Source: an uncultured beta proteobacterium (GTDB lineage: Bacteria > Pseudomonadota > Gammaproteobacteria > Burkholderiales > Rhodocyclaceae). From it: a stretch of 64,000 nucleotides of DNA. The stretch is taken from the NCBI GenBank assembly GCA_903848955.1, contig CAINHS010000095.1:29795-93794 (forward strand), read 5' to 3'. The notes beneath the pieces are model-generated. The model had not been told where the DNA came from and searched no databases. It worked only from the letters and a program-made list of their open reading frames with translations. The position numbers and the translations under genes were made by a program. Of the stretch, positions 26,921-35,807 are shown in pieces (position 1 is the first letter of the stretch; every line of letters begins with the position of its first letter).

Positions 26921-28720
26921 ATGTCCGAAACCGATCTGATCGACGCCGTTCTTGACCGCCATCGCCGCGACGGCACGCGGCTCATGCAGATTCTGCGCGA
27001 GATACAGGAACAGCTTGGCTGGCTTTCGCCGGCCACGCTGACCGCCATTGCCGGAGCCATCGCCTGGCCGCGCGCCAAGGTGGAGGGCACCGCCGACTTT
27101 TACAGTTTTTTTTACACGCGGCCGATGGGGCGCTTCCGCGTCTTGTGGAGTGACAACATCACCGATCGCATGCTGGGCAGCAGCGACCTGATGAGCGCCA
27201 TGTGCAAGAAGCTGTGGCTGGAGCCCGGGCGCGTTTCGGAAGACGGCCTGGTCAGCGTCGATACCACATCCTGCACCGGCATGTGCGACCAGGGCCCGGC
27301 GCTGCTGGTGAACTCCCGTGCCGTGACGCGCATGACGCAGGCTCGAGTAGGCGAGATGGTCAGTCTGATCCGCAGCGAAACACCGGTCGCCGAATGGCCG
27401 GCCGAGTGGTTTGCGATCGAGGACAATATCCGGCGCAAGGACATTCTTCTCGATCACGGTCTGGTTCCCGGTCAGGCTCTGGCCGCGGCGCTGGAACGCG
27501 GCCCGCAGGGGATGCTGGCCGAGATCAAATCTGCCCGCCTGCGCGGCCGCGGCGGTGCCGGCTTCAGCACCGGCCAGAAATGGGAAGCCTGCCGCAGTGC
27601 CGCCGGACACGGTGCCGATCCCGCCCGTTATGTCGTCTGCAATGCCGATGAAGGCGAGCCGGGCACCTTCAAGGACCGGGTTCTGCTGAACTCGTATTCC
27701 AGCCTGGTGTTCGAGGGCATGAGCATCGCCGGCCTGGTGGTCGGCGCAAAAAAGGGCCTGCTCTACCTGCGCGGCGAATACCGCTACCTGCTTGAACCCC
27801 TGCAAGCGGCGCTGGAGGCCAGGCGCAGAGCAAACCTGCTGGGTTCCAATATCCTCGGCACGGCCTTCGAATTCGATATTGAAATCCACCTCGGCGCCGG
27901 CGCCTACATCTGCGGCGAAGAATCGGCCCTGATCGAATCGCTGGAGGGCAAGCCGGGTCGCCCCCGCATCCGGCCGCCCTTCCCCGTCACGCGCGGTTAC
28001 CTCGACCAGCCGACCACGGTCAACAACGTCGAGACGCTGGCCGCCGCCTGCCTGATTGCCACCCACGGCAGCGACTGGTACGCCGCGCACGGCACAGAGA
28101 AATCGACGGGCAGCAAGATCCTGTCGGTGAGCGGCGACTGCGAACGGCCGGGCATTTACGAATACCCTTACGGCACTACCGTGCGCCAGGTGTTGGAAGA
28201 CTGCGGCGCCTCGGATTACCAGGCGGTGCAAATCTCCGGCCCGTCGGGGATTTGCCTGGCGGAAGCCGAGTTCGACCGCAGAATTGCCTTCGAGGACATC
28301 CCGACCGCGGGCGCCTTCATGGTCTTCGACGAGACCCGCGACATGTTCGAGGTGGCGCGCAACTTCGCCCACTTCTTCGCACATGAATCCTGCGGCTTCT
28401 GCACCCCCTGCCGGGTCGGCACGACGCTGGTCAGGAACCTGATGGACAAGATCGCGCGCAAGCACGGCTCGCCTTACGACATCGACGAACTGTTCAAACT
28501 GCATCGCCTGCTGCAGGGTGCCAGCCATTGCGGCCTGGGCAATTCCGCCTGCAACCCGGTATTCGACACGCTCAACAAGTTCCGGCCGGCTTACGAGCAC
28601 CGGCTCATGTCGCTCAATTACGAACCTGCCTTCGACCTCGATGCCGCGCTGTCGCAGGCGCGCCAGATGACCGGCCGCGATGATGCCGGCGCGCACTTTC
28701 CCGATGAGGCCGAAGCATGA
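26921..28720 (+). CDS. hoxF: HoxF, NADH-binding diaphorase subunit of the NAD-reducing hydrogenase
   Basis: FMN- and NAD-binding subunit of the soluble bidirectional hydrogenase (group 3d), equivalent to a NuoE-NuoF fusion. The 599-residue protein has an N-terminal thioredoxin-like domain (CTGMCDQGPALL), the NADH motif GRGGAGFSTGQKW near residue 208, the FMN-site CNADEGEPGTFKDR, and [4Fe-4S] ligands CGFCTPC from residue 491 plus a later Cys. The start at 26921 has GAGG about 9 bases upstream; an ATG 13 codons earlier adds nothing conserved. It overlaps hoxU by 4 bases. Confidence 0.95.
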   Translation: MSETDLIDAVLDRHRRDGTRLMQILREIQEQLGWLSPATLTAIAGAIAWPRAKVEGTADFYSFFYTRPMGRFRVLWSDNITDRMLGSSDLMSAMCKKLWLEPGRVSEDGLVSVDTTSCTGMCDQGPALLVNSRAVTRMTQARVGEMVSLIRSETPVAEWPAEWFAIEDNIRRKDILLDHGLVPGQALAAALERGPQGMLAEIKSARLRGRGGAGFSTGQKWEACRSAAGHGADPARYVVCNADEGEPGTFKDRVLLNSYSSLVFEGMSIAGLVVGAKKGLLYLRGEYRYLLEPLQAALEARRRANLLGSNILGTAFEFDIEIHLGAGAYICGEESALIESLEGKPGRPRIRPPFPVTRGYLDQPTTVNNVETLAAACLIATHGSDWYAAHGTEKSTGSKILSVSGDCERPGIYEYPYGTTVRQVLEDCGASDYQAVQISGPSGICLAEAEFDRRIAFEDIPTAGAFMVFDETRDMFEVARNFAHFFAHESCGFCTPCRVGTTLVRNLMDKIARKHGSPYDIDELFKLHRLLQGASHCGLGNSACNPVFDTLNKFRPAYEHRLMSLNYEPAFDLDAALSQARQMTGRDDAGAHFPDEAEA

Positions 28721-29430
28721 ATGCGACCACCACATTCCACCTTGACGGCGAGGAAATCCCCTTCACGCCGGGCCAGACCATCATGCAGGCGGCAGTGGCC
28801 GCCGGCACCTACATCCCCCACCTGTGCTGGCATCCAGACTTTCAGGTCAACGGCTCCTGCAAGCTGTGCACGGTCAAGGTCAATGGCCGCTTCGGTTCCA
28901 GTTGCACCATGGAGGCTCAGGTCGGCATGGAAGTCGAAAACCGGACCGCCGAGATCGACGACAAACGCCGCACGCTGCTACAGATGCTCTTCGTCGAAGG
29001 CAACCACTTCTGTCCCTCGTGCGAGAAGAGCGGCGACTGCAGCTTGCAGGCAACAGCCTACGAACTGAAGATGATGTCGCCGCATTTCGACATGTTCTAT
29101 CCCGACCGTCCGGTAGACGCCTCGCATCCGGATGTGCTGCTCGACTTCAACCGCTGCATCATGTGCGGGTTGTGTGTCGCCGCATCGCGCGACGTCGACG
29201 GCAAGAACGTCTTCTACATGGGCGGCCGCGGGCTGCTCGGGCGAAGGGTGCACATCAGCAGCGAATCGGGCCGTCTCGCCGATACCGGTTTCGCCGTTAC
29301 CGACCGCGCCGCGAGCATCTGCCCGGTGGGCGTGATACTGCCCAAGCGCAGGGGCTTCGCCGTGCCGATCGGCCAGCGCAAGTATGACCTGGCGCCGATC
29401 AGCGAACAGGTCAAGGTGAAAACGCCATGA
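28717..29430 (+). CDS. hoxU: HoxU, Fe-S subunit of the diaphorase module
   Basis: Electron-transfer subunit related to the N-terminus of NuoG, 237 residues. It has a plant-type [2Fe-2S] domain (CKLC and later Cys), the His-Cys cluster region HFCPSCEKSGDC and a ferredoxin-like CIMCGLC. It connects HoxF to the hydrogenase small subunit HoxY. Its start overlaps the hoxF stop and its end overlaps hoxY, so the three are co-translated. Confidence 0.95.
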   Translation: MNATTTFHLDGEEIPFTPGQTIMQAAVAAGTYIPHLCWHPDFQVNGSCKLCTVKVNGRFGSSCTMEAQVGMEVENRTAEIDDKRRTLLQMLFVEGNHFCPSCEKSGDCSLQATAYELKMMSPHFDMFYPDRPVDASHPDVLLDFNRCIMCGLCVAASRDVDGKNVFYMGGRGLLGRRVHISSESGRLADTGFAVTDRAASICPVGVILPKRRGFAVPIGQRKYDLAPISEQVKVKTP

Positions 29431-29984
29431 ACGCCCCCATCGCTCCACCGCGAAAACTGCGCGTCGCTACCGCCAGCCTGGCCGGTTGCTTCGGCTGCCA
29501 CATGTCGATTCTCGATATCGACGAGCGCATCCTGAAACTACTGGACCTGATCGAATTCGACCGTTCGCCGCTGACCGACATCAAGCATTGCGGCCCCTGC
29601 GACCTCGGCATCATCGAGGGCGGACTGTGCAATGCCGAGAACGTCCATGTGCTGCGCGAGTTCCGCAAGAACTGCAAGATCCTGCTCGCCCTCGGCGCCT
29701 GCGCCATCAACGGTGGCTTGCCGGCGCAGCGCAACCACCTCGACCTGCGCGATGTGCTGGAAGAGGTGTACCAGACCGAATACCTGGTGACCCACGGCGG
29801 CATTCCCAACGACCCGGAACTGCCTCTGCCGCTCAACAAGGTGCATCCGCTCCATGAAGTGGTCAAGGTCGACTACTTCCTGCCCGGCTGCCCGCCGCCC
29901 GCCGATGCCATCTGGAAGCTGCTGACCGACCTGTTGGCCGGACGCACACCGAATCTCGGTCACGGCCTGCTGCATTACGATTGA
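29427..29984 (+). CDS. hoxY: HoxY, small subunit of NAD-reducing hydrogenase
   Basis: Short small subunit (185 residues) typical of group 3d, with only the proximal [4Fe-4S] cluster. Its ligands are in CFGCHMS near the N-terminus, LGACAINGG in the middle and PGCPPPAD near the end. There is no export signal. It partners HoxH in the cytoplasm. It overlaps hoxU by 4 bases, but an 89-base gap holding a palindromic repeat separates it from hoxH. Confidence 0.95.
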   Translation: MNAPIAPPRKLRVATASLAGCFGCHMSILDIDERILKLLDLIEFDRSPLTDIKHCGPCDLGIIEGGLCNAENVHVLREFRKNCKILLALGACAINGGLPAQRNHLDLRDVLEEVYQTEYLVTHGGIPNDPELPLPLNKVHPLHEVVKVDYFLPGCPPPADAIWKLLTDLLAGRTPNLGHGLLHYD

Positions 29985-29997
29985 ATTCAAAACCATG

Positions 29998-30057
29998 AGC
30001 CACAGAGGACTCAGAGGAAAACCCTGCTCCTCGCCTTTCTCTGTGCCCTCTGTGGCT
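29998..30057. repeat. Imperfect palindromic repeat between hoxY and hoxH (copy 1)
   Basis: A 60-base element whose ends are inverted: AGCCACAGAGG at the left and CCTCTGTGGCT at the right, perfect over 11 bases. Inner parts are also complementary (CAGAGGA and TCTCTG). Related sequence with the same ends occurs at 61503-61583. It fills most of the only sizeable gap in hoxFUYHW and would fold in the mRNA. It is immediately followed by an A-run and the hoxH start. Confidence 0.82.
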
Positions 30058-30073
30058 AAAAAAGGTTTACACC

Positions 30074-31564
30074 ATGACTTTCGAACTTGAAACCGCCGTC
30101 TCCCCCGAAAATCTCCGCCGTGTCGCCATCGATCCGGTCTCCCGGGTGGAGGGCCACGGCAAGGTGACGATCCTGCTCGACGCTGACAACAAGGTGCATC
30201 AGGTGCGCCTGCACATCGTCGAATTCCGCGGCTTCGAGAAGTTCATCCAGGGTCGTCCCTACTGGGAAGTCCCGGTGATGGTGCAACGTTTGTGCGGCAT
30301 CTGTCCGGTCTCCCACCATCTGGCGGCATCGAAGGCCATGGACATGATGCTGGGCGTCAAGCAGTTGACGCCGACCGCCGAAAAGATCCGCCGCCTGATG
30401 CACTACGGCCAGATTCTGCAGTCGCACGCCCTGCACTTCTTCCACCTGTCGTCGCCGGACCTGCTGTTCGGCTTCGGTTCCGACGTCGCCGCGCGCAACG
30501 TCGTCGGAGTCATCGCCGCGCATCCGGAAATCGCCACGAAAGGGGTCCTGCTGAGGAAGTACGGCCAGGAAGTGATCCGCATGACGGCCGGCAAACGGGT
30601 GCATGGCACGGGCTCCATCCCCGGCGGCGTCAACAAGTCACTGTCGCTCGAAGAACGCGCCGAACTGCTCAAGGGCATCTACCAGATGGTGGTCTGGAGC
30701 CGCGAGGCCGTAGGCATGATTCGCCAGCTGTTCGAGCAGAACCTCGCCGAATACAACGAATTCGGCCGCTTCCGTTCCGCCGGCATGTGTCTGGTGCGGG
30801 CCGATGGTGCGATGGATCTTTACCACGGCGGATTGCGCGCACGCGATGCCGGCGGCAACACGCTGTTCGACCACTATGACTACGGCCGCTATTGGGATGT
30901 CATCGCCGAAGACGTCAAGCCGTGGTCCTACATGAAGTTCCCCTTCTTCAAGTCGCTGGGGCCCGAGGACGGCTCCTACCGGGTCGGGCCGCTGACGCGG
31001 GTCACCCACTGCGACAGCATCCCCACCCCGCTGGCCGACAAGGAACGCCAGGAATTCGTCGCCTACGACAATGGCAGCGCCGCCGGCGCGACGCTGGGCT
31101 ACCACTGGGCGCGCATGATCGAGATGCTGCACGCCGCCGAGAGCATCAAGGACCTGCTGCACGACGACGACGTCACCGGCCATGACCTGATGGCCAGCGG
31201 TGAGCGTCAGGAACGCGGCGTCGGCGTCATCGAAGCGCCGCGCGGTACGCTGATCCACCATTACCGCGTCGATGAAAACGATCAGGTGATCCGCGCCAAC
31301 CTGATCGTATCGACCACGCACAACAATCAGGCGATGAATACGGCCGTGCGGGAAGTGGCGAAAAAGTACCTCAACGGCAAGGAAATCACGGAAGGCCTGC
31401 TCAACCACATCGAAGTCGCCATCCGCGCCTTCGATCCCTGCCTGTCCTGCGCCACCCACGCGCTGGGCCAGATGCCGCTGCAAGTCAGCATCGTCGACGC
31501 CGATGGCGCGGTGAGCGACGCGGTGACGCGCGATCAGCGCGGACTGACGCGCGAAATTCCTTGA
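30074..31564 (+). CDS. hoxH: HoxH, large subunit of NAD-reducing hydrogenase
   Basis: [NiFe] catalytic subunit of the cytoplasmic hydrogenase, reducing NAD with H2. The 496-residue precursor carries RLCGICPVSHH and DPCLSCATH, the four nickel-binding cysteines. The 34 residues after that histidine (from ALGQMPL) should be removed by HoxW. The gene starts 90 bases after hoxY, past a palindromic repeat, and its stop overlaps the TTG start of hoxW. Maturation must use the hyp genes at 4.6-9.5 kb, since none accompany this operon. Confidence 0.96.
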   Translation: MTFELETAVSPENLRRVAIDPVSRVEGHGKVTILLDADNKVHQVRLHIVEFRGFEKFIQGRPYWEVPVMVQRLCGICPVSHHLAASKAMDMMLGVKQLTPTAEKIRRLMHYGQILQSHALHFFHLSSPDLLFGFGSDVAARNVVGVIAAHPEIATKGVLLRKYGQEVIRMTAGKRVHGTGSIPGGVNKSLSLEERAELLKGIYQMVVWSREAVGMIRQLFEQNLAEYNEFGRFRSAGMCLVRADGAMDLYHGGLRARDAGGNTLFDHYDYGRYWDVIAEDVKPWSYMKFPFFKSLGPEDGSYRVGPLTRVTHCDSIPTPLADKERQEFVAYDNGSAAGATLGYHWARMIEMLHAAESIKDLLHDDDVTGHDLMASGERQERGVGVIEAPRGTLIHHYRVDENDQVIRANLIVSTTHNNQAMNTAVREVAKKYLNGKEITEGLLNHIEVAIRAFDPCLSCATHALGQMPLQVSIVDADGAVSDAVTRDQRGLTREIP

Positions 31565-32019
31565 TCGCGCCGACCCTGGTCTTCGGCTGGGGCAATCCGA
31601 GTCGCGGCGACGACGCTCTGGGGCCGCTGTTCGTCGAGCACTTCGAAGCCCTCGCTGCGCTGCATCCGGAATGGGGCGCGGTCGAATGTCTGACCGATTT
31701 CCAGCTGCAGGTCGAGCATGCGCTGGACCTGCAGGGACGCCGCCGCGTGCTGTTCGTTGATGCCAGCCTCGACGCGCCGGCGCCCTGTTCGCTGCAGCGC
31801 ATTGCGGCGGCCAAAGACGCCAGCTTCACAACGCATGCCATGAGTCCGCAGGCGGTGCTGAAGGTGTATGCCGACATCGAGGACGGCGAGCCGCCGCCGT
31901 GTTGGCTGCTGGCGATCCGCGGCGAACGTTTCGAGCTCGGTGAAGCCCTCAGCGGCTCGGCGCAACAATCGCTGCGGGCGGCCTTGCAGGTCGCCGCAGA
32001 CTGGGTCGCTACCGGCTGA
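31561..32019 (+). CDS. hoxW: HoxW, maturation protease for HoxH
   Basis: Endopeptidase of the HycI/HyaD superfamily, 152 residues, starting LVFGWGNPSRGDDALGP with the conserved GxGNxxxxDD nickel site. The family-typical second His appears in FTTHAMSPQ. The start codon is TTG at 31561, overlapping the hoxH stop (TTGA), which ensures co-translation. This is the usual HoxH-specific protease; HybC has its own (10735-11226). Confidence 0.9.
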   Translation: MIAPTLVFGWGNPSRGDDALGPLFVEHFEALAALHPEWGAVECLTDFQLQVEHALDLQGRRRVLFVDASLDAPAPCSLQRIAAAKDASFTTHAMSPQAVLKVYADIEDGEPPPCWLLAIRGERFELGEALSGSAQQSLRAALQVAADWVATG

Positions 32020-32110
32020 GAGACCGCACGCGGTCCCGCGTTCAATGCCGGCGGCCATCGCAATGGCGGTTACTATCCGGCTTCACCCCGTCGAGAGCGG
32101 CAATCCCCGA

Positions 32111-33463
32111 ATGCAAAAAGAAGCCAAAGAGAAGCCGAAATACGCCGTCGTGGCGTCCGTGCAACTGCCCAACGTCAGCGACGTCGAGTTCGAAGCCTCG
32201 CTCGCCGAACTGCGCGATCTGGCCAAGACGCTGGGTTACGAGATCACCGCCACCTTCACCCAGAAACGGTCCAGTTTCGACGCCACCGCCTATCTCGGCA
32301 CCGGCAAGCGCGAGGAGATGCGCGTTTTCATCGACAGCGAGCCCGCGCCCGGCGCCTTTGAAAAAGCCCCGCAGGCGGCCGCCGATCCCGAGGCCGGCAC
32401 GATCGACGCCATCTTTGTCGACCACGAGATCTCGCCTTCGCAGGCACGCAACCTGGAAAAGGAGCTCGGCTGCGAAGTGATGGACCGCACCATGGTCATC
32501 CTCGAGATATTCCACCGTCACGCCAAGTCCCGTGCCGCACGCGCCCAGGTGGAGATCGCCCGCCTCGGCTACATGGCGCCGCGCCTGCGCGAGGCAGCCA
32601 AACTCGCCGGGCCGCAAGGCCGGCAGCGCAGCGGTACCGGCGGCCGCGGCGCCGGCGAATCGCACACCGAACTGGACCGGCGCAAGATTCGCGACCGCAT
32701 CGCCGAACTGCAGAAAGAGATCGCCGCGATGGAAGTCGAGCGCAAAACGCAGCGCGCACGGCGGCAAGAGCGCCAGGGGCTCGCCAACGTGGCGCTGATC
32801 GGCTACACCAATGCCGGCAAGTCGACCCTGATGCGGGCCCTCACCGGAAGCGAGGTGCTGGTCGAGAACAAGTTGTTCGCCACCCTCGACACCACCGTGC
32901 GCGCCCTGCAGCCGGAAAGCCGGCCGCGCGTGCTGGTCAGCGACACGGTCGGCTTCATCAAGAACCTGCCGCACGGGCTGGTGGCCTCGTTCAAGTCAAC
33001 CCTCGAAGAGGCGCTCGACGCCTCGCTGCTGCTCCACGTAATCGACGCCAGCGATGCCGGATTTGAACGGCAACTGGCCGTCACCGACAAGGTCATAGGC
33101 GAAATCGGCGCGCAGAGCGTGCCGCGCATTCGCATCTTCAACAAGATCGACCATGTCGGCGACGCAACGGCGCAAGCCGGACGCGAGGCGGAACTGCGCG
33201 CGGCTTACCCGGATTGCCTCGTGATGAGCGCGCGCCGCGCCGGCGACGTGGCTTTGCTGCGCGAGGCAATAGTCGCGTTCTTCCGCGAGGGACTGGTCGA
33301 GGCCGAACTGTTCCTGCCCTGGTCGGCACAGCAGCAGCGCGGCGATATCTTCGCGCGCTGCGAAGTGCTGGAGGAGCGCGCCGACGCCGACGGCGCGTTT
33401 CTGCGTGTTCGCGGCGAGCGCGAGGCGGTAAAAGGCCTGTTCGAGAAATTCGGTCAGGCGTGA
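32111..33463 (+). CDS. hflX: HflX, ribosome-associated GTPase
   Basis: A GTPase that splits stalled or hibernating 70S ribosomes. The 450-residue protein has the N-terminal HflX domain, a coiled-coil linker (about 185-222, rich in Glu/Arg), and the G domain with GYTNAGKST (231-239), SDTVGFIKNLPHGL and FNKID. The start at 32111 (MQKEAKEKP) gives the usual length; the frame extends upstream into hoxW without homology. It is a housekeeping gene, independent of the hox operon by its 91-base gap. Confidence 0.95.
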   Translation: MQKEAKEKPKYAVVASVQLPNVSDVEFEASLAELRDLAKTLGYEITATFTQKRSSFDATAYLGTGKREEMRVFIDSEPAPGAFEKAPQAAADPEAGTIDAIFVDHEISPSQARNLEKELGCEVMDRTMVILEIFHRHAKSRAARAQVEIARLGYMAPRLREAAKLAGPQGRQRSGTGGRGAGESHTELDRRKIRDRIAELQKEIAAMEVERKTQRARRQERQGLANVALIGYTNAGKSTLMRALTGSEVLVENKLFATLDTTVRALQPESRPRVLVSDTVGFIKNLPHGLVASFKSTLEEALDASLLLHVIDASDAGFERQLAVTDKVIGEIGAQSVPRIRIFNKIDHVGDATAQAGREAELRAAYPDCLVMSARRAGDVALLREAIVAFFREGLVEAELFLPWSAQQQRGDIFARCEVLEERADADGAFLRVRGEREAVKGLFEKFGQA

Positions 33464-33541
33464 CGAGCCGGATCTGACGGCGCGGCGATTCGAAAGACTG
33501 CATCGACCGCTGCGGCAACTCCTGCAATGCGTCCGGGCGAT

Positions 33542-33591
33542 TGTGCCACCGCCGATATTGATAGATAATTTCGGTTGTATACCGCATACAC
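33542..33591 (+). promoter_or_regulatory. Candidate promoter and palindromic operator before the HAD/ECH gene
   Basis: A weak -35 (TTGTGC, 33542-33547), a 17-base spacer and a good -10 (GATAAT, 33565-33570) place the start near 33577. There lies the interrupted palindrome TGTATACCGCATACA (33577-33591), arms of five bases. A repressor bound there would block initiation. A related TGTATACA occurs in the promoter at 50324-50352. Confidence 0.5.
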
Positions 33592-33606
33592 CAACCGGAT
33601 CCCATC

Positions 33607-35619
33607 ATGACCCTATCCTTCGCCAATCCGCTGCTGGCCGCGCCTGACCGCGCCCTCCCCCGCGCCATCGCCGTCATCGGCGCCGGCACCATCGGCCCCG
33701 ACATCGGCTATTACCTCAAGAGCGCATTGCCCGGCCTCAAACTCTATCTCGTCGATGTTTCGCAAAAAGCCGTGGACAGCGCCTTGCTGCGCTTTCAGGA
33801 CTATTCGAAAAAGGCCGTGGCCAAGGGCAAGATGAGCGAAGCCGATGCAGCGGCGGTGACCGGCAACGTGGTCGGCACCCTCAGCTATGCGGACATTGCC
33901 GACTGCGACTGGGTCATCGAGGCAGCCACGGAAAATCTGTCCCTCAAGCGCAAGATCTTCGCCCAGATCGAGGCGGTGGTGCGGGCCGACGCGCTGATCA
34001 CCTCGAATACCAGTTCCCTGCCCGCAGCACAGATTTTCTCGCAGATGAAGAACAAGCAGCGGGCCACCGTGACGCATTTCTTCGCCCCGGCCTGGCGCAA
34101 TCCGGCGGTCGAAGTCATCCGCTGGCAGGAGGCCGATCCGGCCATGGTGGAGTATCTGCGCTGGGTGTTCTGCATGACCGGCAAGGTGCCGCTGGTTACC
34201 GCCGACGTCGCCTGCTTCATGCTCGACCGGATTTTCGACAACTGGTGCAACGAGTCGGCCATGCTGCTCGACCGCGCCACCGCCGCCGAAGTCGACAGCG
34301 TCGCCGCCGAGTTCGTCCATGCCGGCCCTTTCTTCGTGCTCAACATGGCGCGCGGCAATCCGATCATCACCGAGACCAACACGCTGCAGGCCGAAGAAGA
34401 AGGAGAGCACTATCGACCGGCGACCATATTCCGCTCGGTTGACACATGGATAACGGTGTCGCCCGGCAAGCGCGTCGAAGTGGCTGCGATCACCGCCCAG
34501 GCCATCCGCGAGCGCCTGCTCGGCATCCTGTTCTCGCAGAGCGTAGACATCGTCGACCGCGAGATCGGCGACGCCGCCGATCTCGATCTGGGCTGCCGGC
34601 TGGCGCTGGGCTTCAAGAACGGACCGCTCGACCTCATGCAGCGACTGGGCGAACAGACCACCGGGCGCGCGCTGATGCGCCTGCGCGACGAGCGTCCCGG
34701 CATGCCGATGCCGAAGCGTGGTTTTGACGCCTATCAGGATTTTCTGCGCCACATTCTGGTCGATGACCTTGACGGCGTGAAAGTCATCACCCTGCGCCGG
34801 CCTGAAGCCATGAACGCGCTGCACGACGCGATGACCGATGAAATCCTCTCGGTCATCCGGCGTTTCGAAAATGACTCCGCTGTCACCGGGTTTGTCCTCA
34901 CCGGCTACGGCACACGCGCCTTCTGCGCCGGTGCCGACATAGGCCGCTTCACCGGCATGCTGGACGATGCCGCGGCCTCAGAGCAGTACGCGCGCGACTG
35001 CTCGCGCCTGCTGGTGCATCTGGACCGGATGAAAAAGCCCGTGGTCGCAGCGCTCAACGGCATGGCACTGGGCGGCGGGCTCGAACTGGCGATGCGCTGC
35101 CACGGCATCGTGGCGTTGCAGCGCGCCTGGCTGCAACTTCCGGAGGTCACACTGGGCATCGTGCCGGGCATCGGTGCCATGGTGGTGCCCTATCGCCGCT
35201 GGCCGCAGGCTGCCGGAACCTTCAACGCCATGCTGCGCCAGGCGGAACGCCTCAAGGCAAGCCGCGCTCAAGAACTGGGCGTGGTCGATGCGCTGGCCGA
35301 TGACTATCCGTCCCTGATCAGACTTGCCGTGACTCGCGTAGGCGAACTGTCGGGCCGCATCACGCCGGTTGCTGACGCCCCCGTCGCCGTCAGCATCCAG
35401 CCCGTCGAGGCCAGATCGGCCGGCGGCCAGGTGCTGAGCCGGGAGTGCATAGCCCTCATCGAACAGGCCATCCGCGAAGCCGCTGCCGCGCCGAGCTTTG
35501 CCGCCGGACTGGAAGTCGGCTACAAGGCCTTCGGCCGCTCGGCCTGCACCGGAGCCGCCCGCGAAGGCATCACGGCATTCAAGGAAAAACGCCCGCCGGA
35601 TTTCAGCAAAACGAAGTAG
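33607..35619 (+). CDS. Fused 3-hydroxyacyl-CoA dehydrogenase / enoyl-CoA hydratase (dehydrogenase first)
   Basis: A bifunctional beta-oxidation enzyme of 670 residues. The N-terminal NAD domain (IAVIGAGTIGPDIG) and helical dehydrogenase part fill about 1-375, with the catalytic His in THFFAPAWRNP and the Glu in VEVI. A crotonase domain (about 385-670) has the oxyanion motif AFCAGADI and both catalytic Glu regions (GGGLELAM and LPEVTLGIVPG). FadB has these halves in the opposite order; the same order as here is known in archaeal crotonyl-CoA hydratase/3-hydroxybutyryl-CoA dehydrogenases. I infer that it converts crotonyl-CoA from glutaryl-CoA to acetoacetyl-CoA. It has its own candidate promoter. 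Confidence 0.9.
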   Translation: MTLSFANPLLAAPDRALPRAIAVIGAGTIGPDIGYYLKSALPGLKLYLVDVSQKAVDSALLRFQDYSKKAVAKGKMSEADAAAVTGNVVGTLSYADIADCDWVIEAATENLSLKRKIFAQIEAVVRADALITSNTSSLPAAQIFSQMKNKQRATVTHFFAPAWRNPAVEVIRWQEADPAMVEYLRWVFCMTGKVPLVTADVACFMLDRIFDNWCNESAMLLDRATAAEVDSVAAEFVHAGPFFVLNMARGNPIITETNTLQAEEEGEHYRPATIFRSVDTWITVSPGKRVEVAAITAQAIRERLLGILFSQSVDIVDREIGDAADLDLGCRLALGFKNGPLDLMQRLGEQTTGRALMRLRDERPGMPMPKRGFDAYQDFLRHILVDDLDGVKVITLRRPEAMNALHDAMTDEILSVIRRFENDSAVTGFVLTGYGTRAFCAGADIGRFTGMLDDAAASEQYARDCSRLLVHLDRMKKPVVAALNGMALGGGLELAMRCHGIVALQRAWLQLPEVTLGIVPGIGAMVVPYRRWPQAAGTFNAMLRQAERLKASRAQELGVVDALADDYPSLIRLAVTRVGELSGRITPVADAPVAVSIQPVEARSAGGQVLSRECIALIEQAIREAAAAPSFAAGLEVGYKAFGRSACTGAAREGITAFKEKRPPDFSKTK

Positions 35620-35807
35620 CCGGGTGGCGCACGGGCGTGAAGGAAGCGGCGCACCCAGAAAACGCTAACATGATAAGGGGTATTATTCTGGTCAGAGCGT
35701 GACCGCAGATTGTCGCAAAGGGATCCCGTGCCAACCAATAAGCGAGCAGTGAACTCCAGCAGGCATGGCGCTGCCATCGTCGCCGGGTCCCGCTGCGCGG
35801 CAGGCCG

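Noticed and set aside
26897..28735. 612-codon open frame antisense to hoxF
   Set aside because: It is exactly antisense to a well-supported gene and has no recognisable domain; GC-rich codon use keeps the opposite strand open.
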